Of a DNA stretch of 64,000 nucleotides, positions 28,330 through 37,608 are shown one piece after another (positions within the stretch are counted from its first letter, which is position 1; every line of letters begins with the position of its first letter). The notes below the pieces were generated by a model. It saw only the letters and a program-made list of their open reading frames with translations. It made no database searches and was not told where the DNA came from. The position numbers and the translations under genes are program-made. The stretch covers positions 58,110 to 122,109 of the forward strand of contig NZ_MKQD01000045.1 of assembly GCF_001913705.1 (NCBI RefSeq). Direction: 5' to 3'. The stretch is from Thalassotalea sp. PP2-459 (GTDB lineage: Bacteria; Pseudomonadota; Gammaproteobacteria; Enterobacterales; Alteromonadaceae).

Positions 28330-30531
28330 ATGTCTGAACGCACGCATATAGCAGGATTACAAGTATCAACATGTCTTTACGAATTTGTAGAGCACGAAGT
28401 ACTAGTTGATTTGCCGATAAAATCAGCTGATTTTTGGCAACATTTTGCTGCTATTATTGAAGATTTAACACCTATCAATGCTGCGTTACTGCAAACTAGA
28501 AACGAATTACAACAAGCCATTACGACTTGGCACGAACAACCAAACAATGATGTAAATGATATCAAAAGTTATAAAAGCTTCCTTGAAAGCATCGGTTACA
28601 TAGTGCCTAAAGTAGAAAATTTTCAAATTACGACTGAAAATGTAGATGATGAATTAGCACGGATGGCAGGACCACAACTCGTCGTACCTATTACCAACGC
28701 ACGATTCGCACTCAATGCGGTAAATGCACGCTGGGGAAGCTTGTATGACGCGTTATATGGCACTGATGCTATCGCTGATCAAGAAGGTTTTAGAAGAACT
28801 CAGGAATATAACCCCGTAAGAGGGCAACAAGTGATCCGTTATGGTAGAGATTTTCTAGATAATGCATTGCCATTAACCTCTGGCTCTCACCAACAGGCAG
28901 TCAGTTATCAATATGTTGATGGTGAATTAATTATTACCCTTGCTGATCAAAAAACCGTTCGATTAAATAACCCGTCTCAATTGTTAGGATTTCAAGGTGA
29001 ACTGACTGAGCCTAGTTGCTTGTTATTTGAACACAACGGTTTACGCTTTGAAATTAATTTTAACGCTAACAGTGAAATTGCCTCAAGAGATTTAGCTGGA
29101 ATTAGCGACATTACTTTAGAGTCAGCTTTAACAACAATTATGGACTGTGAAGACTCGGTAGCAACCGTCGATGCTGAAGATAAAGTATCAGCGTATCGCA
29201 ACTGGCTAGGACTTAATCAAGGAAAACTATCAACGAATGTTACCAAAAACAACCAGCATTTTGTTCGCAAAATGGCCAGCGATAAACGTTATAAAACACC
29301 AGAAGGAAACAGTTTCACTTTAAGTGGACGCAGTTTAATGTTTATTCGCAACGTTGGCCACTTAATGACGAACGACGCCATTATCACGGAACAAGGGAAG
29401 CCTGTTTATGAGGGAATTCTTGATGCAATGATCACGGCTACAATTGCCCTTTACGATATTCTAAGTAATAACCAATTAACCAACAGTGCTAAAAAATCTA
29501 TCTATATTGTTAAACCCAAAATGCACGGGCCAGAAGAAGTTGCCTTTTCAGTTACCTTATTTGATCGTGTTGAACGTGCATTAGGTCTTGCTAAAAATAC
29601 CATTAAAATGGGAATTATGGATGAAGAACGACGTACGAGTGTTAATTTAAAAGCATGCATTTTTGCGGCGAAAGAGCGCGTAGTATTTATTAATACAGGC
29701 TTTTTAGATCGCACCGGTGATGAAATACATACCTCTATGGCGTGCGGTGCAATCGAAAGGAAAAATGCCATTAAAGATACTCCTTGGATTAGTGCATACG
29801 AAAATAGCAATGTTGATATTGGCTTACAGTGTGGCTTATCTAAAAAAGCACAAATAGGAAAAGGCATGTGGCCGATCCCTGATAATATGGCTGATATGTT
29901 GAACAGCAAAATAGCTCATGTTAACGCTGGTGCGAACACCGCTTGGGTACCGTCCCCTACAGCAGCCACGTTACACGCCTTGCATTACCACCAAGTTGAT
30001 GTATTCCAACTAAGAGAGCAACTTGCAAAGCGTGTACCTGCGAATTTAGACGACATGCTCGCGGTTCCTTTGGCTGAAAATACCAATTGGAGTAAGCAAG
30101 ATATTGCTGATGAACTGGATAATAATATTCAAGGTATTCTTGGCTATGTAGTTAGATGGGTGGATCAAGGTATAGGATGTTCAAAAGTACCAGATATTAA
30201 TAATGTTGGGTTAATGGAAGATCGGGCGACCCTTCGTATTTCAAGCCAACATGTGGCTAACTGGTTAAAGCATGGGATCTGCCATGCTGAAGATGTAGAA
30301 AATAGTTTCAAAAAAATGGCAAAAATAGTAGATCAACAAAACAGTAATGATCCTGCTTATCAGCCCATGTGCCAAGATCTTTCATCAAATGTGGCATTCA
30401 ATGCCGCTAAAGCCCTTGTCTTTGAAGCTGAAGAACAACCAAATGGTTATACTGAACCATTATTACATGCTTACCGGTTAAAAGTTAAGCGTTTTAATAA
30501 GTCCGACAAAGCAGTCAGCTTAATCGCGTAA
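28330..30531 (+). CDS. glcB: Malate synthase G
   Basis: Malate synthase G condenses glyoxylate with acetyl-CoA to malate, the second step of the glyoxylate shunt. The 733 residues are typical of the G type (about 720), not the shorter A type. Visible are GPQLVVPITNARFALNAVNA near residue 115, the metal/catalytic region TTIMDCEDSVATVDAEDKV, FIRNVGHLMTN, and GMWPIPDNMADML. Together with aceA it makes the shunt complete within this region. Confidence 0.97.
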   Translation: MSERTHIAGLQVSTCLYEFVEHEVLVDLPIKSADFWQHFAAIIEDLTPINAALLQTRNELQQAITTWHEQPNNDVNDIKSYKSFLESIGYIVPKVENFQITTENVDDELARMAGPQLVVPITNARFALNAVNARWGSLYDALYGTDAIADQEGFRRTQEYNPVRGQQVIRYGRDFLDNALPLTSGSHQQAVSYQYVDGELIITLADQKTVRLNNPSQLLGFQGELTEPSCLLFEHNGLRFEINFNANSEIASRDLAGISDITLESALTTIMDCEDSVATVDAEDKVSAYRNWLGLNQGKLSTNVTKNNQHFVRKMASDKRYKTPEGNSFTLSGRSLMFIRNVGHLMTNDAIITEQGKPVYEGILDAMITATIALYDILSNNQLTNSAKKSIYIVKPKMHGPEEVAFSVTLFDRVERALGLAKNTIKMGIMDEERRTSVNLKACIFAAKERVVFINTGFLDRTGDEIHTSMACGAIERKNAIKDTPWISAYENSNVDIGLQCGLSKKAQIGKGMWPIPDNMADMLNSKIAHVNAGANTAWVPSPTAATLHALHYHQVDVFQLREQLAKRVPANLDDMLAVPLAENTNWSKQDIADELDNNIQGILGYVVRWVDQGIGCSKVPDINNVGLMEDRATLRISSQHVANWLKHGICHAEDVENSFKKMAKIVDQQNSNDPAYQPMCQDLSSNVAFNAAKALVFEAEEQPNGYTEPLLHAYRLKVKRFNKSDKAVSLIA

Positions 30532-30597
30532 TGAACAAATAATTCAATGGGAACAACGATTAATCTCAAAATTTCGACCGCTTATCCCAAAGCATTC

Positions 30598-30648
30598 GCA
30601 TTTACTCGTTATTACAATTAAAGTAAAAATGTAATAACGAGTAAATGC
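30598..30648. repeat. Perfect 19-bp inverted repeat after glcB
   Basis: GCATTTACTCGTTATTACA at 30598-30616 is matched exactly by its reverse complement at 30630-30648, with a 13-nt AT-rich loop. It lies 66 nt past the glcB stop and 52 nt before the next gene. There is no clean T run on either side, so it is not a classical terminator, though the hairpin could end or protect the glcB transcript. Confidence 0.85.
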
Positions 30649-30700
30649 AAAAGTTAGCAAAGTGTTAATTGCGCGATAAATTTGGTGAGAGGGTGAGACA

Positions 30701-31096
30701 ATGAAATCATTGGCTAAACAAACACTAATCAAAAGTACCATCTGCATACTTTTATTAGGAACAGGAAGTATAAGCGCTGGACCAAGAACAAATATCGATT
30801 CTGAAAATTTAACAAAAACTCAAGCAAATTATATATTTTTTGCACCGCAAGTAATGTCACAAGGGACTAATTATTCTTCACTGTTTACATCTACCCAACA
30901 TTACTCAACATTACTCACTAATAATACCAAACACTCCCAACTTGCACGTTGTGCCAAAAAGAAAAATGAGCTTTATGAGTTAACAACCATTATTAACGAT
31001 AAGTTACATGTATTCCTTTCTTATTTCGACGATACACCTAAATATCAATTTGCTGATAAGCGCAAAAATAAAGAAGCCTTACCTATTGAAGGTTAA
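30701..31096 (+). CDS. Small secreted protein of unknown function
   Basis: A 131-residue protein with a clear signal peptide (KSTICILLLGTGSISAG) and a strong purine-rich ribosome binding site (GAGAGGGTGAG). The mature part is polar, with Asn/Thr/Ser-rich stretches and a single Cys before a Lys-rich patch (LARCAKKKNELYEL). I do not recognise the family. It stands alone after glcB. Confidence 0.6.
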   Translation: MKSLAKQTLIKSTICILLLGTGSISAGPRTNIDSENLTKTQANYIFFAPQVMSQGTNYSSLFTSTQHYSTLLTNNTKHSQLARCAKKKNELYELTTIINDKLHVFLSYFDDTPKYQFADKRKNKEALPIEG

Positions 31097-31446
31097 TGAT
31101 AAAGTCACGGTAAAATCCTTTACATTCCTAACTTTTCTATAGTACATTTTATTTCTCATCATGTTGAAAATAAAGAACATTGAATTCAACCCCTTTGTTT
31201 TAACATATAATCTCCCAAAACTGATAGGGCGGCTTACAAAGCACACAATTATGCTATTAAAAAAGCTTATGGCCACTAGATAACCTGAGCTCAGGTTAGA
31301 CACTAACCCACACAGCAAAAACAACTCATCCATTATCACATTACCTTGTTATTAAAGTTGATTTAGTTAAACAACCAAAACACGATAAAGTCTTGTGCTA
31401 ACTTATTAAATTTATTATGTTTAATACATAATAATAAAGGATATTT
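31097..31446. other. Intergenic region with an 18-bp palindrome
   Basis: This 350-nt gap holds no gene I trust. Its one clear element is the palindrome at 31281-31298. The serine hydrolase ribosome binding site AAAGGA lies at its right end. Confidence 0.5.
31281..31298. repeat. Perfect 18-bp palindrome TAACCTGAGCTCAGGTTA
   Basis: The 18 bases equal their own reverse complement, with no spacer. It sits about 150 nt before the serine hydrolase gene and 185 nt after the secreted protein. The form suits a dimeric regulator site; the regulator is unknown. Confidence 0.7.
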
Positions 31447-32541
31447 ATGAATTTATATATCACCCTAACCTGTTTAGCATTAATCTCGACATTTAGTCAT
31501 GCATACACTTATGCATTACAACCCTTGAATAACTCACTTGATATTAAAAAAGCGACTCCTGTACCAACACAAAATTTAGCAACGTTTACTCCGCAAAAGC
31601 TGCAAAAATTGAACGAGTTTCTCAAAACATCAAATACTTCCTCCTTAGTATTAATGAGCGAAGGTAAAGTGGTATTTGAATTTGGCGATATTCACAAAAA
31701 ACATACCATTCACTCTATCAGGAAACCCATGTTGAATGCTTTATTCGGCATTTATGTCGATCGTGGCATAATCAAACTTGATACTACACTCGATTCGCTT
31801 GAAATAGACGATATTATTCCACTTACAAACTTAGAAAAAAGCGCAACAATCCAACAACTTTTAAAAAGTCGCTCAGGCATTTACCTTCCTTCCGCCGCAA
31901 CATCAAACTCTATGCTAACGAATATGCCTAAACGAGGTGCTTTTTCACCTGGAGAAAAATTTATTTACAATAATTGGGATTTTAATGTTGCGGGTGCTAT
32001 TTTTGAAAAATTAACTGGCGATAATATCTATTCTGCCTTTTATCGAGAAATTGCTAAACCCTTAAATATGCATGACTATAGGGGGCAATATATCACTATT
32101 AATGAAAATACGAATATTGCCGAGTTAACTGTCGATGGCTTTTATCAATATGAACACGAAAAATCAAAATTTCCTGCATATCATTTTCGAATGTCAGCAT
32201 ATGATATGGCACTTTTTGGGCAATTGTATGAAAGAAACGGTATTTGGAATAATGAACAAATTATTTCTAAAGAGTGGATTACGAAAAGCACAACATCTTA
32301 TTCAGTGACAAACCCTTTTATGGACTTTGGCTACGGCCTGCTTTGGTATGTGATTAACGCAAATGATAAAAGACCAAACAAAGCGTTTTACCATACAGGT
32401 GTTGGCGTTCATATGTTAGCGGTTTACCCTGGTTCAGATTTTGTTTTAGTACATCGGGTAGATACCGAGTCGACTATTCAATTTGAACAAAAAAACCTAT
32501 ATAAAATTATTTCATTGGTATTTGATGCATTAGAGCAATAA
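31447..32541 (+). CDS. Beta-lactamase-fold serine hydrolase (class C-like), secreted
   Basis: A 364-residue member of the beta-lactamase/esterase (Pfam Beta-lactamase) family. A signal peptide (LYITLTCLALISTFSHA) is followed by the catalytic SxxK as SIRK in HSIRKPMLNALFG at about residue 90, the YxN-like motif in FIYNNWDFNVAG, and HTG in FYHTGVGVH near the end in place of KTG. Such proteins act as esterases or peptidases more often than as antibiotic-hydrolysing enzymes, so resistance should not be assumed. It ends at a strong terminator. Confidence 0.85.
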   Translation: MNLYITLTCLALISTFSHAYTYALQPLNNSLDIKKATPVPTQNLATFTPQKLQKLNEFLKTSNTSSLVLMSEGKVVFEFGDIHKKHTIHSIRKPMLNALFGIYVDRGIIKLDTTLDSLEIDDIIPLTNLEKSATIQQLLKSRSGIYLPSAATSNSMLTNMPKRGAFSPGEKFIYNNWDFNVAGAIFEKLTGDNIYSAFYREIAKPLNMHDYRGQYITINENTNIAELTVDGFYQYEHEKSKFPAYHFRMSAYDMALFGQLYERNGIWNNEQIISKEWITKSTTSYSVTNPFMDFGYGLLWYVINANDKRPNKAFYHTGVGVHMLAVYPGSDFVLVHRVDTESTIQFEQKNLYKIISLVFDALEQ

Positions 32542-32576
32542 GAAAGGGTCCATTGTCACTATCAATGGACCCTTTC
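32542..32576. terminator. Bidirectional terminator
   Basis: GAAAGGGTCCATTG and CAATGGACCCTTTC make a perfect 14-bp stem with a 7-nt loop, directly between the convergent serine hydrolase gene and the coiled-coil gene. Confidence 0.9.
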
Positions 32577-32587
32577 TTTAACGAGCT

Positions 32588-33535
32588 TTAAAATTGATAG
32601 CGTTTAGACTTCGCCAATAATTGCTTGGTGTTAATATCGTCGCCAGCGCAGGCACTAATGTCTTTTTTACTAAACACAATTACCCTGTCTTTATAGCGAT
32701 TCCCCTGTTTTTCACCGCCCGATTTAATCAGCAAATTGACATTTTCATTGTTTGGTACTGCTTTTAAGCCGTTACCATATAAACAAAACGTTTCTGCCAG
32801 TGAATAAGACAAAGACTGATAGTAGGCAATACGCTCTTTTTCACGTTCTGCTTGTTTAACAAGCTGTGCTTTTCTTACTTCCTTGTCTTGCTTTTCTAAT
32901 GACTTCATTAAACTTTTTAGTTTGTCTTTTTGAGCCTGTAATGATTTTACGGCTGATTGCAATTCAGCTTTTGATTCCTTATCTGCTCTGCGTAATTGGA
33001 ACTCATGATCTCTTAACTCTCGCTCTATCTCTCGAAGCTCATATGTAGTATCACGACGTCTTTCCCTTAAATCGCGGTAACTTTCGTGATTTTCATGCAT
33101 TGCTTCCATAGCTTGCTCATAGTCACTGGCGGCGCTTTCCATCGCTTCTGCAACTTTTTGTTCTATCTCAACATCAATAAGTCCATTAAATTCAATATCT
33201 TCTACTGCTGGTAAAGGTGGTATTGGTGCTCGAGGAGGCATTGGTACGCCGTCAGGCAAATTGAAACTAAATCCTACATTCCCCCAATGGCTTCGAAATG
33301 TGCTTGAGCTAATGGAAAACAAAACGCCTTGTCCTTTAAGATAGGTAGTGTCAACCCCGTTAATTGCGATTGTTTTTCCGTTGTGTTCTTGTGTTGAGGC
33401 TGATTTAATAATCTTGCTCATTATCGCCAATTGCTTATGCATAGCAACAAACTCATCTGTAGATGACGCCAATACAGTCATTGACATAAAAGCTGGTAGT
33501 GCGGCACATAAAGCCGTAGTTGCAAACTTTTTCAT
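32588..33535 (-). CDS. Periplasmic coiled-coil protein of an ECF sigma operon
   Basis: A 315-residue protein with a signal peptide (KKFATTALCAALPAFMSMTV, cut near LAS). The middle (about 120-235) is a long charged coiled coil rich in Glu, Arg and Lys. A Pro-rich stretch (PMPPRAPIPPLP) comes before it, and two late Cys (TFCLYG and SACAGD) could form a disulfide. The family is not recognised. It is the third gene after the sigma factor and the membrane protein, 3 nt after the latter, so it may be part of the signal-sensing system. Confidence 0.7.
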   Translation of the reverse strand: MKKFATTALCAALPAFMSMTVLASSTDEFVAMHKQLAIMSKIIKSASTQEHNGKTIAINGVDTTYLKGQGVLFSISSSTFRSHWGNVGFSFNLPDGVPMPPRAPIPPLPAVEDIEFNGLIDVEIEQKVAEAMESAASDYEQAMEAMHENHESYRDLRERRRDTTYELREIERELRDHEFQLRRADKESKAELQSAVKSLQAQKDKLKSLMKSLEKQDKEVRKAQLVKQAEREKERIAYYQSLSYSLAETFCLYGNGLKAVPNNENVNLLIKSGGEKQGNRYKDRVIVFSKKDISACAGDDINTKQLLAKSKRYQF

Positions 33536-33538
33536 GAA

Positions 33539-34249
33539 TTACTCCTCTGTGATCCAGTTAGCTGTAGTTACATTATCTTTTGCAGATGGAGCACTCGCGC
33601 CCTGATAAAGCATCGTTTCAGCAAATCGTTTAAATGTTAATTGTTGGTGTAGTTGATCATCTTGTCGTTGATCATTGATATATTTGATAAAATCATTCAT
33701 GTCCTCTTTACGCTCTTTACGTGAAACCCCCATGATATAACTTGCAAGTTGAATATTACTTTCTTGCTGTTTACCGTTAATATCAGCCGCATAATTCGCT
33801 AATACCACTTGCTGTTCATTTGCAAAGTTTTGTAATTTTTGTTCGAGTAATGCTTCAACATTTTTTGTCATTGCTGCTTGGTTACTACCTGCAAAACTAA
33901 CTGTAATGCCCTGATCTTTCACGACCACTTCTGCATTCAAAAAAACCAACGATACTGCAAATAATGAGAATACAAATGACATTGCTGGTAACCCTTGCCA
34001 TTGCCACCAAGGCTTTCTGTCTGTTTCAAAGCTTGTTGAACGATCCCAGTTTGGTACAGGTTCATCTGAGGTTATATCGGCATAATGTTCGATTTTCTCA
34101 GCGACCTGTACACGCTTTTCCCATACATCATCTTGTTTTAAATCGCTTCTATTACGCCTTGCTGTGCCTGAGCTTTTATCCATTAACCATTCGCTAAATT
34201 GAGTATCTAATGGCGCCTCATCAGGTTCGATGTCAGTATTTTTAGACAT
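33539..34249 (-). CDS. Membrane anti-sigma-like protein
   Basis: A 236-residue protein with a polar N-terminal half (about 1-85), one membrane helix (MSFVFSLFAVSLVFLNAEVV, about 90-110) and a periplasmic helical C-terminal part. The layout, and an 8-nt overlap with the ECF sigma gene, fit an anti-sigma factor that holds the sigma factor at the membrane. I see no zinc anti-sigma motif (HxxxCxxC), so the call rests on position and topology. Confidence 0.7.
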   Translation of the reverse strand: MSKNTDIEPDEAPLDTQFSEWLMDKSSGTARRNRSDLKQDDVWEKRVQVAEKIEHYADITSDEPVPNWDRSTSFETDRKPWWQWQGLPAMSFVFSLFAVSLVFLNAEVVVKDQGITVSFAGSNQAAMTKNVEALLEQKLQNFANEQQVVLANYAADINGKQQESNIQLASYIMGVSRKERKEDMNDFIKYINDQRQDDQLHQQLTFKRFAETMLYQGASAPSAKDNVTTANWITEE

Positions 34250-34790
34250 AATCTAACTCCACATAATCTTTCAATTTATCTAAACCACTATAAAGTCTAG
34301 ATTTTGCTGTATTGATTGAAATCCCCAATTGATAGGCTATATCATCAAAAGTTGCATGTTGAAAAAACTTTAATTCAATCACTATTTTTTGATTAACAGG
34401 TAGTTTTTCCAATGCCTGCTTTATATCTAACTGTTGTTGATTCAATGTCATCTGTTTTTCAGGGCAAGCTTGTTCGTCAATATCTTCTTGTTCAGGCGCA
34501 TCATCTAAAGATTGCGTTGGTTTTTTACGGCGATAAAACTCCATACAACGATAATGTGCAATTTTAAATATCCACCCTTTAAAGGGACTCTCTCCTCTAA
34601 AAGAAGATAAGTTCCGGAACACCGCAACAAAGACATCCTGCATCAAATCAAGCGCATCCTCACGATTGTTAACCATGCGTAGGGCATAGTTAAACAAGGC
34701 TTTTTCATAGCGCTTTACCAAGGTTATCCAGGCAGCTTTCTTCCCCTTTAGCGCTTGCTTTACTAGCGTTTCATCGCTTCGTTCGAACAC
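34242..34790 (-). CDS. ECF-type RNA polymerase sigma factor
   Basis: A 182-residue sigma-70 family ECF factor. Region 2 shows NYALRMVNNREDALDLMQDV and FVAVFRNLSSFRGESPFKGW; region 4 shows ALEKLPVNQKIVIELKFFQH and the helix-turn-helix TFDDIAYQLGISINTAKSRL. It leads an operon with a membrane protein and a periplasmic coiled-coil protein, which suggests an envelope signal. I could not assign a target promoter. Confidence 0.93.
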   Translation of the reverse strand: MFERSDETLVKQALKGKKAAWITLVKRYEKALFNYALRMVNNREDALDLMQDVFVAVFRNLSSFRGESPFKGWIFKIAHYRCMEFYRRKKPTQSLDDAPEQEDIDEQACPEKQMTLNQQQLDIKQALEKLPVNQKIVIELKFFQHATFDDIAYQLGISINTAKSRLYSGLDKLKDYVELDYV

Positions 34791-35055
34791 GCAAATTCCT
34801 ATTAATATTTGAATTTTTTCTTTTGTTATTTAGTAAGTCGTGATCAGAGATCAAATAGTTTAAATATCTACAATTTTTTTTATAACTTCTCATAACTACT
34901 ATCAAAAAGTTAAAATAAAAATCTTTTTATTCAAAACCTTAACATGCTTTATAACACTATTAGATTAATACATTGTCTTAAATAAAAGTTATTTTACTCA
35001 ACATAAAAATACGGTAGTGTTATTGCTAGTATGTTTCAAATATTAAGGGAATAAC

Positions 35056-35340
35056 ATGATCACAGCTTCAGCACGCCATATCTTGGTTAACGATGAGCAA
35101 CATTGTCTGCAGTTAAAAACTGAATTAGCCTCAGGTGCTGATTTTGGCTTACTCGCAGAGCAACATTCCAACTGTCCTTCTAAGCTACAGGGTGGAGCGC
35201 TAGGTTCATTTAGCCGAGGGCAAATGGTGAAAGAGTTTGACGATGTGGTATTTACTGCCGAGTTACATACGGTTCAAGGACCCATAAAAACCCAATTTGG
35301 TTATCACTTAATAGAAGTGACCAACCGAACAGATAAATAA
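35056..35340 (+). CDS. ppiC: Parvulin-type peptidyl-prolyl cis-trans isomerase
   Basis: A 94-residue single-domain parvulin. It has the family layout ASARHILVNDEQHC, FGLLAEQHSNCPSKLQGGAL, GSFSRGQMVKEFDDVVF and PIKTQFGYHLIEV. No signal peptide is present, so it acts in the cytosol, assisting proline isomerisation in folding. It matches E. coli PpiC in length (93 residues). Confidence 0.95.
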   Translation: MITASARHILVNDEQHCLQLKTELASGADFGLLAEQHSNCPSKLQGGALGSFSRGQMVKEFDDVVFTAELHTVQGPIKTQFGYHLIEVTNRTDK

Positions 35341-35356
35341 AAAAAACAGTCAAAAA

Positions 35357-35377
35357 AATGCCAGCAATGCTGGCATT
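35357..35377. terminator. Bidirectional terminator between ppiC and pit
   Basis: AATGCCAGC, loop AAT, then GCTGGCATT form a 9-bp stem flanked by A and T runs, between two convergent genes. Confidence 0.88.
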
Positions 35378-35403
35378 TTTTATTTCTCACGTTATACGCT
35401 GAA

Positions 35404-36699
35404 TTAGGTAAAAACGCTTTGTAACGTCCAGAAAATGATTATCGATAGACCCGCGCCTACTGGTAAAGTGATAACCCACGAGACCACAATATTACGTACT
35501 ACATTTAAATTGATTGCAGCAATACCTCGAGCCATACCCACACCTAATACCGCACCTACAAGCGTTTGTGTCGTCGAAATAGGTAAACCAGCACCGGAAG
35601 CGATTACAACAGTACAAGCTGCCGCAAGTTCCGCAGCAAAACCACGACTTGGTGTTAAATGAGTGATCCCTTTACCAATGGTAGCGATAACACGATGACC
35701 AAATATTGCTAAACCTGCAACAATCCCTAAACCACCTAGAGGTAAAATCCACCATACCAATGGCGATTTTTTCACAATTTCACCGCCATTATCAATAATA
35801 CTAACAACTGCGGCAAGTGGACCAATAGCATTTGCAACATCATTTGATCCATGAGCGAAAGCCATACAACATGCAGTCACGACCATTAAGGTTGCAAAAA
35901 CTTTTTCTACATTGGCGTAATGGGCAGACTTATCAGCGTCTTGTTCAAATCGTAATCGAGTAATAAAATATTTACCGATAACAGCAACAATAACAGCAAC
36001 TATTATTGCTAAATAATAACCACCTGCGCCATCTAATTCAAAATTAACAACGCCAAGATCAATATTATCTAAACCAATATGTTTTAAACCTTTCTTAATC
36101 GTGACTAATGACAATACAAAGCCGGCTAAGAACATATAAAAAGGTACATATCGTTTAGCGTTATCTAAGGGTTTGTCGGTATCAAAAATGAGTTTTTGTG
36201 CACTATTAAAAATAAGAAATGCAATAACACCGGAGATTAATGGTGTGATCACCCAGCTACCAACAATGCCAAGAACTTTACCCCAAGCAACGGTCTCAGG
36301 GCTTACGCCAATTGCTGCGAAACCAATAATAGCCCCTACAATAGAGTGTGTAGTAGAAACTGGCCAACCGAGGATAGAGGCAATTAGCAGCCAAGTCGCG
36401 GCGGCTAATAAGGCTGAAATCATCCCGAATACGAGTTGTTCTGGTATAGCAGCAAAATAACTTGGATCGATAATACCTTTACGAATCGTTGACGTTACCT
36501 CACCACCTGCTAAATATGCACCAGCGAATTCAAAAATCATCGCGATAATAATGGCTTGCTTAATCGTAAGCGCCTTTGAACCAACTGAAGTACCCATTGC
36601 ATTGGCAACATCGTTAGCACCAATACCCCAGGCCATAAAGAAGCCAACAATGGCTGCGATCATTACAAGGATTGAACCATGTGAAGCTAAAATATCCAT
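35404..36699 (-). CDS. pit: Low-affinity inorganic phosphate transporter (Pit/PiT family)
   Basis: A 431-residue PiT permease with about ten membrane helices. The duplicated family signature is seen as GANDVANAMGTSVGSKALT near residue 28 and GSNDVANAIGPLAAVVSI near 285. It carries metal-phosphate with a cation gradient. It follows the DUF47 gene by 8 nt; this pair is common and DUF47 is thought to regulate Pit. No Pho box is seen upstream of the pair, unlike the pst genes. Confidence 0.95.
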   Translation of the reverse strand: MDILASHGSILVMIAAIVGFFMAWGIGANDVANAMGTSVGSKALTIKQAIIIAMIFEFAGAYLAGGEVTSTIRKGIIDPSYFAAIPEQLVFGMISALLAAATWLLIASILGWPVSTTHSIVGAIIGFAAIGVSPETVAWGKVLGIVGSWVITPLISGVIAFLIFNSAQKLIFDTDKPLDNAKRYVPFYMFLAGFVLSLVTIKKGLKHIGLDNIDLGVVNFELDGAGGYYLAIIVAVIVAVIGKYFITRLRFEQDADKSAHYANVEKVFATLMVVTACCMAFAHGSNDVANAIGPLAAVVSIIDNGGEIVKKSPLVWWILPLGGLGIVAGLAIFGHRVIATIGKGITHLTPSRGFAAELAAACTVVIASGAGLPISTTQTLVGAVLGVGMARGIAAINLNVVRNIVVSWVITLPVGAGLSIIIFWTLQSVFT

Positions 36700-36707
36700 G
36701 ATTAATC

Positions 36708-37388
36708 CTATTTTCTTGCGAGTAAAATTTCTAAACGAGCGCCAACTCGTTCTGCTAAGTCAGCTAAATCACCAACCCATTCAATAATTTGATATAAGAA
36801 CATAACATCTACCGGTTTCAAATTGTCTTCAATTGCTAATAAATTTTTTCGAATAGAAATTTGTAATAAGTCCGTATCATCTTCTATTTCATCAAGTTGG
36901 AGGATCATTTTCTCAACTATATCTACTTCACGTCCTTTAAAGCCCGTTTCTAACAAGCTATCTAACTCATTAATTGCTTCGGCCGCTTTATCAATTGCAT
37001 CAATACAACGTTCAACATACTGAGTAAACTCTTGTTGTAATTCAGCAGGTATTTCGAGTTTTCGGCCTATAATACGGCCTGCAATATCTTTCGCTTTATT
37101 AGCAATCTTATCTTGCTGGGTTAACAGCTCTAATAAGTCAGCACGATCAACAGGCATGAACAGCCCACCAGGTAACTCTAAACGCAATTGACGTTTAAGC
37201 TCATCGGCGTCGTGTTCAAGTTTTGAGATTTTTGTGCGGATTTTACCTGCTGTTGACCAATCATTTTCAACAACTGCGGCAAAAAAAGGAATTAAGTGAT
37301 TTGAACATTTCGAAACTTTTCGAATGTGTTTTTCTAATGGTTTCAAAGGTGATTTTGCAAAAACACCCAAGATTGAATTACTGGCCAT
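36708..37388 (-). CDS. DUF47 (PhoU-like, TIGR00153) protein, Pit partner
   Basis: A 226-residue helical protein from ATG 37388, which has GGAAAAG in front; the longer frame starts with TTG at 37406. The pattern (SILGVFAKSPLKPLEKHI, PGGLFMPVDRADLLELLTQQ, IEWVGDLADLAERVGARLEI) fits the DUF47 family, a PhoU relative that accompanies Pit transporters. It is expected to sit in the cytosol and modulate Pit. Confidence 0.93.
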   Translation of the reverse strand: MASNSILGVFAKSPLKPLEKHIRKVSKCSNHLIPFFAAVVENDWSTAGKIRTKISKLEHDADELKRQLRLELPGGLFMPVDRADLLELLTQQDKIANKAKDIAGRIIGRKLEIPAELQQEFTQYVERCIDAIDKAAEAINELDSLLETGFKGREVDIVEKMILQLDEIEDDTDLLQISIRKNLLAIEDNLKPVDVMFLYQIIEWVGDLADLAERVGARLEILLARK

Positions 37389-37608
37389 AAACTTTTCCAG
37401 AAGCAAATCTGCTCTTTATTATTCGACGGCGCGGATATTAACGCATTTGACGCTAAATACAATAGTCTTTAACGTCAAAGTTAATAGGTAATCCGCATAT
37501 GATAGATGACTACGCTTTTTATTAGCTATAAGATAGTCGACAATTCAAACAGTTGCTATCAAAACACAAAAATTACTTGGTTGCTAGTGTGAATGCTTTC
37601 TTACGCTT

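Noticed and set aside
31079..31339. 86-residue minus-strand open frame in the gap before the serine hydrolase
   Set aside because: It overlaps the end of the secreted-protein gene, and its start and composition are not convincing.
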